From Parapristionchus giblindavisi (Eukaryota; Nematoda; Chromadorea; Rhabditida; Diplogasteridae): DNA of 64,000 bases. Below, piece after piece: positions 10,901-24,379 of this stretch. The translations under genes and the position numbers were made by a program. Positions within the stretch are counted from its first letter, which is position 1; every line of letters begins with the position of its first letter. The notes below the pieces were generated by a model. The model was not told where the DNA came from, ran no database searches, and saw nothing but the letters and a program-made list of their open reading frames with translations. Location: positions 310,001 to 374,000 of the forward strand of contig CALSFV010000023.1 of assembly GCA_943737045.1 (NCBI GenBank), written 5' to 3'.

Positions 10901-13900
10901 CATAGATTATTGCTTGGTACGTCATACACGTCCACAGAAATCTGGGGTATATAGCTTGAAAACGAAGAAAGTTATTCGAAAAATAACAAATACTTTCAGA
11001 CGATACTGTACCTAAAAAGCATCACCGGACACTGTAAAACATCGGACTTGAATAAAATATAAAAGTGTGTTAGTGAATAAAGAATTGAACCTTGGATGAG
11101 AATATACTCGACTTATTAGAGGATCCCTTCAAGAGATGAACAGAAAATTGTCTTGGACAATCATCAGCTGATGGAATCTTGTATGCACCCGGACCTCTGA
11201 AATTATCATGTAATTAAATTATATTAAAAAATAATTTGATAAACAAGGCAAACACTCTTTGCCATTGAAGGGACATAACGCTTGTTTATGCACATATCGA
11301 GTAATTTTTAGGTTTTTTTTTATTTCAAGTAAAGTAATAATTTAAGAAAAAGTAAAGGACCTGGATAACCGTATTCCATCAGGACGAATCTTTGTCTCTT
11401 CCATAGTGTATAGACCGTAGCCCTACAATCATGGTCATTACTTATAGACAACACTAATCTGTTAACCGTAAAAATAACTATCACGAGAAATTTCAAAAAC
11501 ATTAATATCACATCCTTAGATAAGACTTGTTCAACAAAAAAATTACATCAAAAACAAAATTGTGAAGTCTTTTTGAGTGTTACTTTATGCTGTCTGCACA
11601 ATATCCTAGTTTATACTCCATGTCAGCTCTTTTTAGCTCCTCTCAGACATGACAAAACTCCATATAAATTGTATACCTGAATAAAGGCTCCTTCGATCTG
11701 ACCAATATCAATAGCGGGATTGAGCGAATCCCCAACATCCATCACAATCTCAGTGCGCAGTAACTGAGATTCATAAGATCAATCAATTATTGATTAAAAT
11801 TTCAAATTATCGATTAAAATATCAAATTATCGATTGGAAATCGTATTCGTACATGATGATCTCCAGTGAGACAATCGATTTCGACCTCACAGAAGGCAGT
11901 ACCATAAACGGCATAAGGGAAGAGTTCTCCTCCTTGTCCAGTTGTGAAATTGACTGGTTCACAAGGAGTTCTGAAATTCTTTTTGAGTCTTTTTAAAAAA
12001 AATTAACGGACAAATATAAGCTTCGCTAATCGATTTCTTTCGGCTAATTTAAGAACAGTTCATTGACGACTATTTATTTCCGTTCTTTAGTTTCAATAAT
12101 GTGGTGTTACATTTTCAAAACGGGCGCACGGCGTGCGCACGTTTCAAAATGTAACACCGTATAGAAAACACACACGCCGTGCGCACGGCGTGCATTTCAA
12201 AACGTTCGCACGCCGTGCGCACGTTTTGAAAATGTAACACCACATAACAAAAAAAAGTCTCACGTGGCAAATCCGGATGCAGACAATGATATCCTTCTCA
12301 CATATGCTTCAAGAATCAATTCTTCCCATGTAGTATTCGGAAGTTCTTTTTTCAGAGGAGCCAGACGATCATTTAATTGGTTACAGGCATCCTGCACATG
12401 TCATTATCAGTAAAAACATTCAGTAACAGGACAATGTTTCACAGGAATATATAATAGAAATAATATTTAGAAAAGAAATGTACCTGAATAGCCAATCCAT
12501 TGAGATCGCTACCCATACTCGCAGCAGTTGGACTGGCATTGGGGACCTGAAATCATTTCAAATATTTCTTTGGAAATCTATATCTAATCTATAGAAAATA
12601 TTTTCTTAAAAATATGAAAAGGGGCATTATTTTGAAGCAAATTGTCATAATTTGCACTACTATCAAACCAATACCTTATCAGTAGATGCATCTTGAATGT
12701 GAATCTTCGATGCATCGATACCGAGACATCGTGACGTCACCTGATTTATTTATCTTAATTTTTATAGTATTTACGATTTCATCCGATCATTGGTCTTTCT
12801 TCGCCTTTCAAAACGGGAACCACTGCATCTCTCTCATCACTACAGAGTTCCACTCAATTATTCGTGCACTTTTGTTCGTTTTTTTCTGTGAGAAGGAGGC
12901 TATTCCATGGTGTGTTATCCTATGTCATTGTGTTTGACCTATGATACTTAATATACCTTTCTTTAAAATACTAAAAAATCGTATATTCGATCGATGAGAG
13001 AGAAGAACGAAATAGTATATCAAATGAAGATACACAAACCTGTATGATCTTTGTGTGAAGTCCTTGTCCCATTTCCATACCACCGTGACTCACTAACACT
13101 GAACCATCTGTGTACACCAATAGAAGGGCGGTTGCCTCAAATATTGATTTATATCGATCAAACTATTGATTGAACCATTGATAGAAATATTTCTTGAGTG
13201 ATCAATTACGACATACTTGATTGAGCTGTTTGAGTCCAAAACCAATGGAGAACTTGGTTGGAGTGAGCGCAACTCCTCGCTTACGAAAACGATTATTTCT
13301 GAAAAAAATTTAAAACTACATCTATGATAAGCGGAGTTAAAATAAGAAGTCGGCAAAAATCAAAATAGTAAGGTAGTAAAAAATAGTTTAAAAAATAGTT
13401 TAAAAAGTGGGAAATCAATTTTTTTAGTAAAGACCAATGAAATGTGATATGATTAAAGAAGTGAATGAAGCATTCAACTAACTTATTAAACTCAGCTGCG
13501 GCTTCTTTTCTCTCATTGTAGTTACTCTTCTCTTTGCATTCATACCAGCAACGTCTACAATATATCATTGTCGAGAGTTCAAAGATCAAAGTACAAAATT
13601 AGAGGTTACCCATTCTTCAAATTGAAAAATTATATCTGACCTGACATTGCATATCTCCATCGTGTTACCAAAGAAGGTCTTATCAGTGTGTTCATACAAA
13701 TTCCTCTCTCGAAGCTAAACAATAATAGTAAAAGGTATTGGATGTTTCATTGTATTTTTATTCAAAAAAGGGAAAATTTTTATTAAAGGCAAATAAACCA
13801 TCAGATTATCTCTAGCTACTTCTCTTTGAAAAGTACAGTAAAATGTTGAGAAGTCAGGGATATCTTATCCTTGCCGGAGATGTAAGTACAAAAAGTGTAA

Positions 13901-16900
13901 GCACAAAATATAAGCAAATTCATAGTTACTTCATCAATATCAATTCCTGTTTCTTCAGCAATGTGGAGCATAATGCTCTCAGTGGCAAACATTCCTTGAG
14001 GACCTCCGAAACCTCTGGAAAATTTTTAAAATTTGTATTTTATTTTATTTTTATTTTTCAGTTTGCATCTTATAACGTTTTGAAAGATTGGGTTAAGAAA
14101 TGTGACCTATAGGCAGTGTTCGATGCCAGATTCGTTCTGCACAACTTTCCGATGACGTCAGCATTGGGGAATTTGTAGACGTTGTCTATATGAACCATAC
14201 AACGATCTGCAGATTAGAATATAAATATATTATTCACATTGTGTATTAAATTTATGCACTATTTTCCATTTAATTGTTTGATTTCAATCACTTTGTTTAG
14301 ATACTTACGCATGACTCCAATGGATAAATCGAAAGAATGTCCACAATTGGATAGACAAGTCACATCCATATCAAGTAGTTTTCCCTTATCATCAATCGCT
14401 ACCTCAAATTGTATCATTTGCCTTTCCACAATCATCATATAAAAGTTGTCATTGATTTTTCTTCGATGTTGAACAAAACTGTCTTCAGAACATTCAAATT
14501 AACGTTTTGTTTGTTGAAAGTGAAACATCGAAGTACCTTGTAATCAAATCTGAAGGGATGTCTGTTTCCCGTCATAGCCATATCATCAAATCGTTCAAGT
14601 GTTATACGAACTGGACGACGAAGTCTGATAACTCGAAATACAAATCCAATTCCAAGGATGAATGTATAATAATACTCTTTGATGACAATAACATCCCCGA
14701 AAACGGATAGATGGATATGAAAGACTTACTTCGATGCAGCCAGTGCAGCAGGGACGGCAACAATCGATCCCGTACTCTCCTTACCACCGAATCCTCCTCC
14801 GATACGACGAACACTCACCCTTATCTTGTGTCTGGGAATGCCCAAGACCTTGCCGACTTCGGTCTGAAATTGTTCTCATGATCCATCTACAGGAATGGGT
14901 AGGAATCAAAGACTATTGACGTTTTACTGTTTATGCTATTTTATGAAATCGTAATTTTCAGTTTTTTTATCAATTTTTCATAAAACCAGAATATGTACCT
15001 GTACATCATTGACACATTGTGTAGAAGATATGATCTCTAATTCTTCATCTTCATGAGGAATGACAACACATTGATGAGTCTCGAGATAAAAGTGTTCCTG
15101 ACCACCCATACGGATCTGTATGATGAAATGGTTAGAATATGATTGATATCTATCCTTATGAACACATGAGATTGTTCTTTTCATTCTATTTATATAATAG
15201 ATCCTATGCACATGTCGTTTAAATATGAAGTGAATATTAAATACCTGTCCCTCTACAACTCGATTATATTTACTCCAATCAGAAACAATTCTTTCTTGTC
15301 CATCTTTGATTGAAGAATGAATGCGCATATCGCTAGTCATGAACGAATTTCTCTCGAGGGCGTCCTTAAATGTACATTATAAAATTAGTTCATATATTGC
15401 AAAAACTGTTAAACTGAAATACTATGCTTGTTTTATACTGCCACAAGTGGACAGCTTTTATTTTCCTCAAGATACCTATAATCGAGGAATTCTAAGTACT
15501 CATGGGGATATTTCTTTTTAATGAACTATATCGTTAGATTTTGATGAGTACCTCAATAGTGACAATAGCTTTGGATGGAGTTGCTTGTACTACAACTTCA
15601 TTCGTTGCTTTCCTAGCTATTTCATGATCTGTTGCAATGATCAGACCCAATGGTTGTCCGTGGTACTTGATCTACAATCAAATGGTCATATTGGATATCG
15701 AATGTGGTGCAAACATCTCGACTGGCGAACACTTCAGAATCTCCGACACCATGGCCGAGGAAGGATCCTTCACGGATGTCATCTGCTGAGAAAAATGCGA
15801 TCTGAAATTGTGCATCGACTAATGATTTCTTTCACTTTATTTTCGAAGAATTTGATAATATTGTAGCTGACATAAATGGTAAGGAGATGAATAGAGATAT
15901 GGATAAAAACGTACGACTCCCTCCATGGCAAGTGCTTTCGATGGATTAATCGATCCTATGGTACCACAAGCGATACGAGACATTACGAATGCACCATGAA
16001 GACAGTCTAGAACGAATCAATATCATATCAAAGATTAAGGAACTAAGAGGAATAACGAAAAGTAAAATAAATAAACTAAAATAAACTAAACTATTTTAAC
16101 TTATTCCTCTAATACTCACTAGGTACATTGATATCGCTACAATAAATGGCCTCTCCAGTGGTGTGCTTCTGTCCGGAAACATGGGGCAATGGTCTACCAA
16201 CGGCGTCCCATTCATTTTGAGATGACGATACCTCCTGAATAATGAATTACATATCCATACATAGATTGTTTGATGAGTTATAGTAATGCAAACATCGATA
16301 TATATTATCGAGACATATTATCTTTCCATAATCGGTGGTCATAGTAAAGATGGTACCGTAAATGACTGAGTTCCATACAAGGAGTGAGGAATATCATCAC
16401 CGATTGATGTTGACTCCATAGTGTAGGGGATTCCATTAATCTACAAATGAATTCATTATCACTCTTTACAATAATGATCTTTGATCTTTTGGCAAAATCA
16501 TTGAGAAAATATAAAAATATGGAGCCAAACCTGTTCTCTTCTTGACACTTCCAAGAAGTGTTTGTAGAAGAAGGACAAACTGAGAGTTAATCGATATCTG
16601 AAAATATGATAATAAGACTTCAACAATGTTATAATATCTCTCACAACCATTCATCATATTGCAATACTCTCATAGTTCTATAAGGGCGTTTCCCAGTTTC
16701 ACATTTGCATTTTCTCAGAATTGGTAGATAGCATACCTCGACATGCCTCCAGGTACTCCAGCAGGTAGTGCGAGAGAAGCAGCCAATTCAGACGATACAC
16801 TCTCGAGAAGCGACATATTCCACGGCCTAAAGAATTATTATCGGAATATCCTATTGTTAGAACAATTAATTTCAAGAGATGGTTTGTTAAAATCTGTTGT

Positions 16901-19900
16901 ATGTATTGACATACACAGAAACAACGTGGAGATCATCCACTGACCTCAATTACATAAATAAATCAATAATATATACTTGTTCATTGCTTTCTCCATAGCT
17001 TTCAAAGCGAGAATTGTAGTAGGGGCCATACCACCATAGGAAATACGAAGACGACGAACATTGTTTGTATTGGGATGAAGAAGAGTTGAGAATGCACCTA
17101 ATAATAATAATTATCAATACAGTTTCATTTATGTAATGGATCAAAGATAATATTATGCAGAATAATCAGTTAAAATTTGCTAAATTTTCTTTTTTTCGAA
17201 TTGTTTGATGGATTGTATAAATCACGTAATTATACCTGTAACAATAGCGATGTCGTCTTCTCTTCTCGCTGCTTGTTTGTATGCGGTGACGTGTTCATGC
17301 TGAAATCAATCAATATCGATCGATATTCAATCAATAAGTCAAGAGTATATGTACTTCTTCTGTGAAAGGAATCCAGATAGCCTTAACTATCTCATCGCCC
17401 TCGATAGTAGTCTTACGGTAGCCAACGAAAAAGTTCTGATCGATTGTAACCTGAATGAATTGTGGTAGATGAATTCTGTAGATATTCTCTTTGAATCAAC
17501 AAACCTCTCGTTCGCCTCTGGTTTCCGATTCGAGAATAACTGAAGTAGCTGAGGCCATCCATATCGGATTGAGATCAGAGATGGGTGAGGCTGTAGCGAT
17601 GTTACCAGCGATGCTCTATTGTGAAAGATAATTGTATTCAGAATAATAAATTAATGATTTCTCCGCTCTGACCAAATTTTCGTGGATGTCGAAAGTAAGA
17701 GTTTGCGATCAGCGGTCGCTATAATAGAATAGATAACTCACGGCAACATTACGAACGTGTTTACCAGCGAACCAATGCATCATCGAATTCACTTCTTTGA
17801 GTACTCCACATTGTGAATCTTAATGAATTATATTTTTATTATTGTTTTATCAAGCAGACCAATATCGAATTTATCTGAGCTATTTCTATTATTATTTCAT
17901 TTTGAAACATACATTTTTATTCGTGAACGCGGGATTATTGTTAAGTCTTAAAATAATTTGAACAATCACAATACTAAATGGATGAAGGAAAAGCATATAA
18001 TTTTTGGATTAAATAAGCCAAAATAATACCTTTGAGTGTATTTCTGAACTCTATGATCTTTTCGTCCATTTGGGTTAGACTGAGTCCAGTTGCTAGATAA
18101 ACTCCCTTGGTTGGTTCAATTCGTGACTCATGGAGTTCTACCACCTCATAATGAGAGCATTGGTCTTATATCTTACGATCGGTATAAAGTTAAGTCAATA
18201 AGTAATAAGTACTTGTCTAGGATTGATCACAATTGGTAGATCAATGAATCGGAACTTCTTCTCGATGGCAAGTTCTGAGTTTCCAGAGATAACTCTCGCA
18301 TGGGGATGGAGTCTCTGGAATCAGTAAATTATCAGAAATATAAATATATGGATTATATGCAAAAGATCAACACGACTCTTTTCCCTGTCATGTATTTTTA
18401 AAAATTTTACGTCTATGTGTAAACCATACAGAAAATTTGTCATTTATAATAGTAGTCTACTATTAACAAGAAAAATGTTAGTAATTACTTTCAATGCCAG
18501 TAGGTCAGCAATATGTGCCGGTTGATACCATGTAGTCGACTCATGAGCCATTGCGAATGTTCGAATCTCCGTATGTTTCAACTGAAATTTATATATTTTG
18601 AATGTCGTCGATGTGTCCTTATTATAATAAACTTGATTTACTTTACTCACCGTGAGTTCTGGAGGGAAGATGAATTCATGCGAAGGATCGTATGGAGCAA
18701 ATTCACTCGTATCTACCAACTTTTGTCCACCTCCACAGCCTCCATTTCCGTTGACTTTACAACACTTCTCGCCCATACCACAACCGTTAGATTTAATCTA
18801 CGAAATCGAAGATTAAAAATTAAAGATGAAATTTGAAAGTGCCTCTATATCGCCTTTGTCCGACTTTGCGAAGGAGTAGTATGCTTCGAGTATTGGACGA
18901 TAGCCTGTACAACGACAGAGATTCCCTGGAACATAATTACATTATTAGTTGTATCTCAATTCCACCAAAGCAACAATATCAAATATCTAAGCTTTCTACA
19001 TGAAAACTTTACAATCTCGTTTTAAGAGCCATAACGAAAGACTTAACTTGTAGAAATTATTTGTGCAATATCCACCGGTCATACCTTGTAATCCTTCATT
19101 GATCTGTTCAACAGTGGGCTCTGGATGATTCCTTAAAAGTGAATACATGGCCATCACGAATCCAGGAGTACAGAAACCGCATTGAGAGCCATGTGTTCTG
19201 GAAGAGATCAAAGATCGAATGTCAAATGTCATTGTTTATTCCATTTCGAAGTCCGACTGCAAAAATAGATTTTTTCCCAGCTTCTTTTTCTTGGGAAAGA
19301 GAAAAATCATTTAAAAAAATTTTAAAGTGATACTTCGCAAGTCGTTCTTGCACTGCGTGAAATCGTCCATCCTTGACATTTCCAAGTGCTTCAACCGTCG
19401 TGACTGCCTTTCCGAATACTCCACAGATGGGCATAAGACAAGAGTTGGCAGAATAGTGCCTGAAGTAACAAATAGGTCAACATTTTACCTTTTTCCCATA
19501 TCCATTTCAAACACGACAATTCCACTCGATTTGAGCTTATCTTTGAAGTTTTTAACGCGCATTTTACGAAAGCCTCGATAGTGTTTTAAGCAAATGGCGT
19601 TCTATCAACTTTAATGCTTTATAAGCATACCTGATGTGAGATGTTAATGGATCCCTCTCAGATATCATAACTGTACATGCTCCACAACCTCCCTCATTAC
19701 ACCCGATCTTGGTCCCCGTTAATCGCACTGAAATTCTATCATTTTCTGTCTTTTCTATTAAAACTATCCAAAACTAAAAGACAAATGATGTGTACAGAGT
19801 TTGTAACAAGTAGTCTCATTTTTCGTACATCTTCAAGGAAAATGTACTTTTTACGCTTCATCCCAGTCCATACTACATACTAACAGAACGATAACGAGAT

Positions 19901-20271
19901 CATTATTGATAAGATTATGAATGATCTATGATCATTCATAAACATAATGATCATTGATTCATCATATAGTTGGAAATGAATAACGTCATGCTTACAGATT
20001 CAAAAGAAAACACAAAATAAATTTTTCGCATGCTATCAACTTTACTCAACGGAAAATAGGAAACTTTGTCTTCAAGAGACTACAGATAATTCCAAAATAG
20101 TTTGAGGTTCATGATGGATGAAAACTTACAATTATCTCTGAGATATGTTGCAAGAGTCATCATTGGATCTACATTTTTCTCTTCAATTCTATTTCCATTC
20201 ACGTAGAATAATAGGATATTAGTATCGTATGAAGAAACCTCATCCAGTTTATTATCCGAAATCCGACGCAT
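7919..20271 (-). CDS. xdh-1: Xanthine dehydrogenase, complete, 41 exons, 1352 aa
   Basis: Molybdo-flavoprotein that oxidises hypoxanthine to xanthine and xanthine to urate in the cytosol, passing electrons from Mo-pterin through two 2Fe-2S clusters and FAD to NAD+. The three domains are complete and in order, and reading phase is continuous over all 41 exons (4059 nt). Iron-sulfur cysteines are C57, C62, C65, C87 and C128, C131, C163, C165. Dehydrogenase-type FFVGYRKT lies near residue 409. Moco and substrate residues include [11 protein letters not shown] (Q760), the Glu in [12 protein letters not shown] (R859), [10 protein letters not shown] (R932) and the catalytic Glu in VGEPPLF (E1282). 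Length matches the family (about 1330). The substrate-pocket residues favour XDH over aldehyde oxidase. The last intron (8066-10356) hosts a 2-kb foldback element. The start ATG at 20271 begins the only frame that enters the ferredoxin fold. The symbol is given by homology to the nematode gene. Confidence 0.97.
8440..8506 (+). other. tRNA-like sequence in foldback left arm
   Basis: TGGTGTAGTGGTAGCGTG resembles a pol III A box and D arm, and GGTTCGAATAC about 45 nt later resembles a B box. The 67-nt span is close to tRNA length, but the acceptor and anticodon stems pair poorly. This is therefore a tRNA-derived relic rather than a gene. The mirror copy is at about 9979-10046 on the minus strand. 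Confidence 0.45.
8773..8972 (+). repeat. Tandem duplication of about 100 bp in the foldback core
   Basis: Two adjacent copies share CTCTCCTACCCCT, then a GGGG..TATACTTGTA-like stretch, and CGG(C)AAACCCCAGACG. They diverge at scattered positions. Confidence 0.6.
9347..9401. repeat. Perfect 55-bp palindrome (26-bp stem, 3-nt loop)
   Basis: AAAAAGATGCGAAGAAAGTT.. is followed after TTT by its exact reverse complement. It lies in the core of the second foldback, among many diverged GCGAACTTTC words. Confidence 0.85.
10631..11010. mobile_element. Tc1/mariner-like MITE with poly(C), XDH intron 39
   Basis: Terminal inverted repeats TACAGTATCGTCAGAAAGTA (10631-10650) and TACTTTCAGACGATACTGTA (10991-11010). 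Inverted similarity continues inward (GGTGACGT.. and GAATCAATTGGTTGACG with its mirror). A run of about 16 C followed by A (10651-10676) abuts the left repeat. Ends starting with TA would suit a TA target duplication of Tc1/mariner type. Confidence 0.75.
12100..12246. mobile_element. GC-rich compound palindrome in XDH intron 35
   Basis: Outer inverted repeats GTGGTGTTACATTTTCAAAA and TTTTGAAAATGTAACACCAC enclose several copies of the self-complementary word GCGCACGGCGTGCGCACG. The element is far more GC-rich than its surroundings and is strongly hairpin-forming. Confidence 0.75.
16737..18797 (-). other. XDH exons 6-15: linker and FAD domain
   Basis: Exons: 18651-18797, 18489-18581, 18213-18314, 18030-18144, 17742-17818, 17505-17615, 17355-17450, 17236-17299, 16977-17097, 16737-16826. 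Exon 6 encodes the cysteine/glycine linker (CGMGEKCCK). Exons 7-8 start the FAD domain ([14 protein letters not shown], then [13 protein letters not shown] in place of the usual VGNTE). Exon 11 has [15 protein letters not shown]. Exon 12 has FFVGYRKT, and exon 13 has [11 protein letters not shown], which starts the CO-dehydrogenase-type C-terminal part. A small MITE sits in the intron between exons 10 and 11. Confidence 0.93.
17650..17735. mobile_element. Short MITE remnant, XDH intron 10
   Basis: CTCCGCTCTGACC at the left and GATCAGCGG at the right are the diverged ends of the family seen at 2318-2431. Confidence 0.4.
18843..20271 (-). other. XDH exons 1-5: 2Fe-2S domains
   Basis: Exons: 20130-20271, 19631-19727, 19334-19459, 19085-19197, 18843-18925. 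They encode residues 1-187: the plant-ferredoxin-like fold ([19 protein letters not shown], exon 2) and the all-helical 2Fe-2S domain ([12 protein letters not shown] in exon 4, [11 protein letters not shown] in exon 5). Exon 5 appears to end with a GC donor (GAG/GCACTT), giving a 45-nt GC-AG intron. No GT donor keeps the frame, and read-through meets a stop. Intron 1 (19728-20129) contains TGATAAG and other GATA-like words that would fit intestinal expression, which is inference only. Confidence 0.93.
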
Positions 20272-23200
20272 CTTAAATATTTTATTTACTTTAGAAGAAT
20301 GGTTTTTATGGAAGTAAGGAGAGGCGAAATATAAGACAGGTTCGCAAAAGTATTTGATGTAGATATATACCTATGTACGTTAGGTACTACCCGGAGTTGT
20401 AATTTTTTTCTCGGTAAATTCACTTTGAAAGTTATATTCTCGAAAGAAACCGTTTGAGAAAAGTTGTAGTGAAAATGGACCACTCGGAATGATTCGGCTG
20501 AGAAGAAATGACTCGGTATGAGAAAAATGGAATATTCATTTCGGGTTAATGAGTTTTGAGAAAGTGCGATTTGGGAAGTTTTGTTTCGGAATTTTTTTCC
20601 TAGAAGTTATCTATGGGAAGTGACTAGTGGGAATCATTATTTCATGAATTATTTCCCAATATAATCGTTAAGAGTACAGCGTATGCTCCTTCCATTTCTT
20701 CATCTTCGTTGTCTTTCTATGCATTCAAATCTGTCATTTGCCTAGTATTGCATGCAAAATTGCCTCATTTGCCTACAAAATTTACAAATAGAACACTTCC
20801 AGAAAAAAACTTCCCAAATCGCACTTTCTCAAAAACGTTTTGCATAATCGTTCTTCTGACATCATTGTTCTCAATAAGTTAATTCCGAGCACAGTCATTC
20901 CGAGTTTATCCTTCCCAATAGAGCGGTTCTCTATGCCGCACTTTCCAAGTGAGATTTCCAATCTCGTTGTTTCTGTTTTGATTATTTTTCGAACAATATT
21001 TCCAACAAAAACTTTCCCATAGCATAATTTATCAAATTTTTTTTTACAACTCCGGGTAGTACCGTACGTTATATATCTACATTCAAGACCATTCGCCAGA
21101 GGTTGAGGTGATATCAAAAGATTAACGACTACAGAAGAAAACTCAAAAGCAGTTTGATGTAACCCCTCATCGCTTATTAATGAAGTAACGATACGTATAC
21201 TATGTTAAAAATATTAATTGAAAATGTTGCTGAAGAACATCACAAAGGTGCGATGTTGGCCTCACTATTAAAGGATCAGAGAGTCAGGACAACGCGGGAA
21301 TTTAAAAATGGAAAAAATATTGATAATATTATTATTAATAATCAATAATGAGAAAAAGAAAATGTAATTGAATAAATATATTATATTACAGATTCTTTTT
21401 CACATTATCATAATTATGAGAGACTAATAAGATAAATAATGGAGTAGATAGAGTGGAATTGAATTACAAACCGCACCATAGAGATAAACGTAGAAGAAAT
21501 AATAAAATATAGAATAGACCTACCAACGCACCGCATAGATAAAGGCAGAAGAATGTAAATGAAATGTGACGGACAGACAGACAAACAGACGTGCCTATCA
21601 TTTTATAGAATAAAAAACACTAGGTGAAGAGCACGAGCGCCAAGAAATGTAAAACAACATAGCTATCATAATTAAATTATAACAATAAAGAAACAATTAC
21701 AAAGATCAAATATCAATAATGGTAGGGTTACTGTAGGCTTGGTATCCCACCCTAACAAATGTAGATATTCAGAGCTCAATTTCTCGATTCTGAATGTTCA
21801 TATTTTATGTGGAATTATAATCACGAGAGATTGGAGGGTTATTGAATGAACTTACAGATCCCATATGATAATACGACCAAAGAGGATTAAAAGGAGTTAC
21901 ATATAGTAACAGAATAGGAGGAGAGAATTATCATCATCTTTATTTCTCTTTTCTCTGACAATGAGAGAACATTGAGAAGTTGAGAATCTTTATAAGTACA
22001 GGAAATTCAATGTATGGGATTGCGTAACCTCGAGGAAAAATATTTGGCTGAAGTTGAGTGTGTAACATGACTACTGTACATTGAAATTAGTAATGAGATG
22101 TAGAAAAAAAGAGGTTTTCTGAGTTACGTTATAAAAACACTGCGCGTCGCAAGGAAAAGAAATTAATCAAAAAAGGCCAATCATACTCGCAATGCATACT
22201 GACAATGTGGTCACTGTGAATTTGAAGTTCAAAGATCGAGTTCAGTTCAAAACAATGTCTAATTACTTTGACTCAACACATTTTTTTCTGAAAAACACAG
22301 CTGAAAAGTTCGCTCCGCTTACACATGCGTTGTATTTCATGATATATCGAGGAAAAATATTAAAACATTTATTTTTGTTATAGTAAGAATTTTGTATAAT
22401 CTCGCAGGACATAGAAAACGTAAACAAATGCAACATTTCAGAGATTTTAAAAAGTTATACCAATCAAATAAATCATGTTATTAAAGTAAGGTTGAAGTCG
22501 ACTACAAGCTCTATGTAGTTATTATGCGTGTATAGATGAAATGATGGGTGGAGTGTACAAACACGTGGTATAGATAGTGAGGGTGAGAGTCAGGAACCAG
22601 AGATAAGTACCAAGCGAAAGAAGAAGAATAAGAGGTGTATGCAAATAACATCAATCAGATACATTGTTTCTAACTTATAATTCGAAACCGGAATTGTATC
22701 GATACAAATCATGCACATCATTATAATTTTTGCATCTGGCCATGAAATGCTCGCATGAGTTAACAGAGCTCAACGAAATAGCATATGAAATAAAGAGATC
22801 ACTGACAAGTATTTTGGATTACTTTTAATTGATAATGTGGTATACCGTACAAATGCAGCGTAGGTTCAAAAAGATATGAAGAGAAGCAAATTGAAGAGAT
22901 TATTAACTTCTATCTTATCAATGTCATTATGAGGCCATAATAGAGATTAGAGATCAAATGATGACAAGATCATGACAGTCGATAAGAGATTAGAAAGGCT
23001 TGAACGGGTCATGTCAATTGAACCTTTCTCAATCTAATATGCATAAATACAATGTTCTATCACATGGAGAAGAGATGAATCGTTAAACTTATTTTCAAAC
23101 CGTATTCTTTCCAATTCGAAACATCGATCTATTGATCCTCTCACTCCAACAGGATAATCAAATAACCTTCTGGTATGATAAATATGGGTATGAACCAATT

Positions 23201-24379
23201 CCACACACATTTTGCTTTTGTGTTTTTTTCGAGTATTATTCAGAAAATTAAAACTTCATATTAGGGAAGATTTCCTTTAAGATATGAAAATCATTTATAA
23301 GAAATTACTTATTTTATAATGAAAACACGCATGCTGGCTTTAAATATCTTATTCGATTTGTAATTAATTTGGGTAACTTTTTTAACTTGAATCATGATAA
23401 TTCTGAATTGAAGATCTTAACGAATGACGCTTACGCGATCTGTGTCAAGAATTACTCTCAAGGCTTTTTAAGCTTAAAGCTTTTAGGCTCTTCAAGCTTT
23501 TTAATAGCCAAATACTTTCCAAGGCAGTTTCTGTCCACTCTATCACTCACTATCACTAATCTAATACTGAAACGGAACCACTTTCTATCTTGTAATCAAA
23601 ACTATAGTCATTTCTGCAGACTTAGAGAATATTTAAGGTGATGCAAAAACATTTCACGATTTCACGCAGGACTAGGACTTGAATAACCGGATAACTTTAT
23701 CTTTTTTTACTTAATCATCATGTATCACAATACATACGATGGATTTGGGAACTTCGCAACAATACTATACGGTACGGTAGCTATATTACAGCAGTTCATG
23801 TTACGGTGTCCAGAAAAAATAAAAGTTGGATCATTGTTGACATAATGGCAAATAGTATTTGGTTTCGGAAAATCATAAATTTTTCGACCACGGCCTCAAC
23901 CATGAACATAGACAGTGTGTAAAAAAAGGACTCAAATGATAATAAATAAAAGTCCCCAGAGGAATATCATTCATGTCTCAATAGTTTCCCTCTACGCATT
24001 GTTTTATATTTTGATTGGCTACCTCCGTAGAAGTTCTTCTTGAACACTATTTTCTCTAACAACATTTCGATGTTCCACTCTTTGTCGATCAAAACTCTTT
24101 TATGACCCCAAGGCAACAAAGATCGCTCCCCATTCTCTTATTGGTATGTTGCTTGGCGAAGACAACACTCGCTATCTCTTTATCACTATTACGGTGATAG
24201 TAATTGGTCAAACTCTTCCCTCTCGATTCCTGTTATCGAATTACGTATCAAATTGATGATGAACTTAGGGTGGGGGAATCGGTTAGATGGGGTTCTCCTT
24301 ACAATCTTCGACTCATACTTATTGCTTCAATAAATATCGGATTGAATTTATCGCCCGATTCAATCTCCCTTTATAACGA
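20272..24379. other. Divergent intergenic region between XDH and the MFS gene
   Basis: No gene seen. It contains both promoters (XDH leftward, transporter rightward), the palindrome at 20375-21070, and a short imperfect tandem pair near 21472-21555 (GCACC(A/G)(C)ATAGATAAA..GAAGAA). GATA-like words (TTATC and GATAAG) lie at about 22910-22990. The open frames here are short and without family resemblance. Confidence 0.5.
20375..21070. mobile_element. 0.7-kb inverted-repeat element 5' of XDH
   Basis: Ends: GTACGTTAGGTACTACCCGG.. and ..CCGGGTAGTACCGTACGTTA. Inner inverted pair: GAAAGTGCGATTTGGGAAGT (about 20560) and ACTTCCCAAATCGCACTTTC (about 20810). The copies are diverged, so it is probably old. 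It lies about 100 bp upstream of the XDH start codon and may include or displace promoter sequence. Confidence 0.75.

Larger units (their letters stand above)
7919..16597 (-). other. XDH exons 16-41: molybdopterin and substrate domain
   Basis: Exons: 16531-16597, 16357-16440, 16120-16234, 15915-16006, 15715-15801, 15552-15671, 15245-15364, 14999-15115, 14730-14863, 14537-14624, 14309-14402, 14107-14206, 13930-14014, 13641-13714, 13483-13554, 13217-13298, 13040-13135, 12675-12740, 12484-12546, 12264-12391, 11853-11970, 11677-11763, 11361-11422, 11091-11196, 10357-10434, 7919-8065. The intron between the exons at 15715-15801 and 15552-15671 is only 43 nt. Three donors are non-typical GTC forms (after exons 27, 29, 38). 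The final exon ends in FTPWVVDL and a TAA, matching the usual XDH carboxyl end. Confidence 0.93.
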
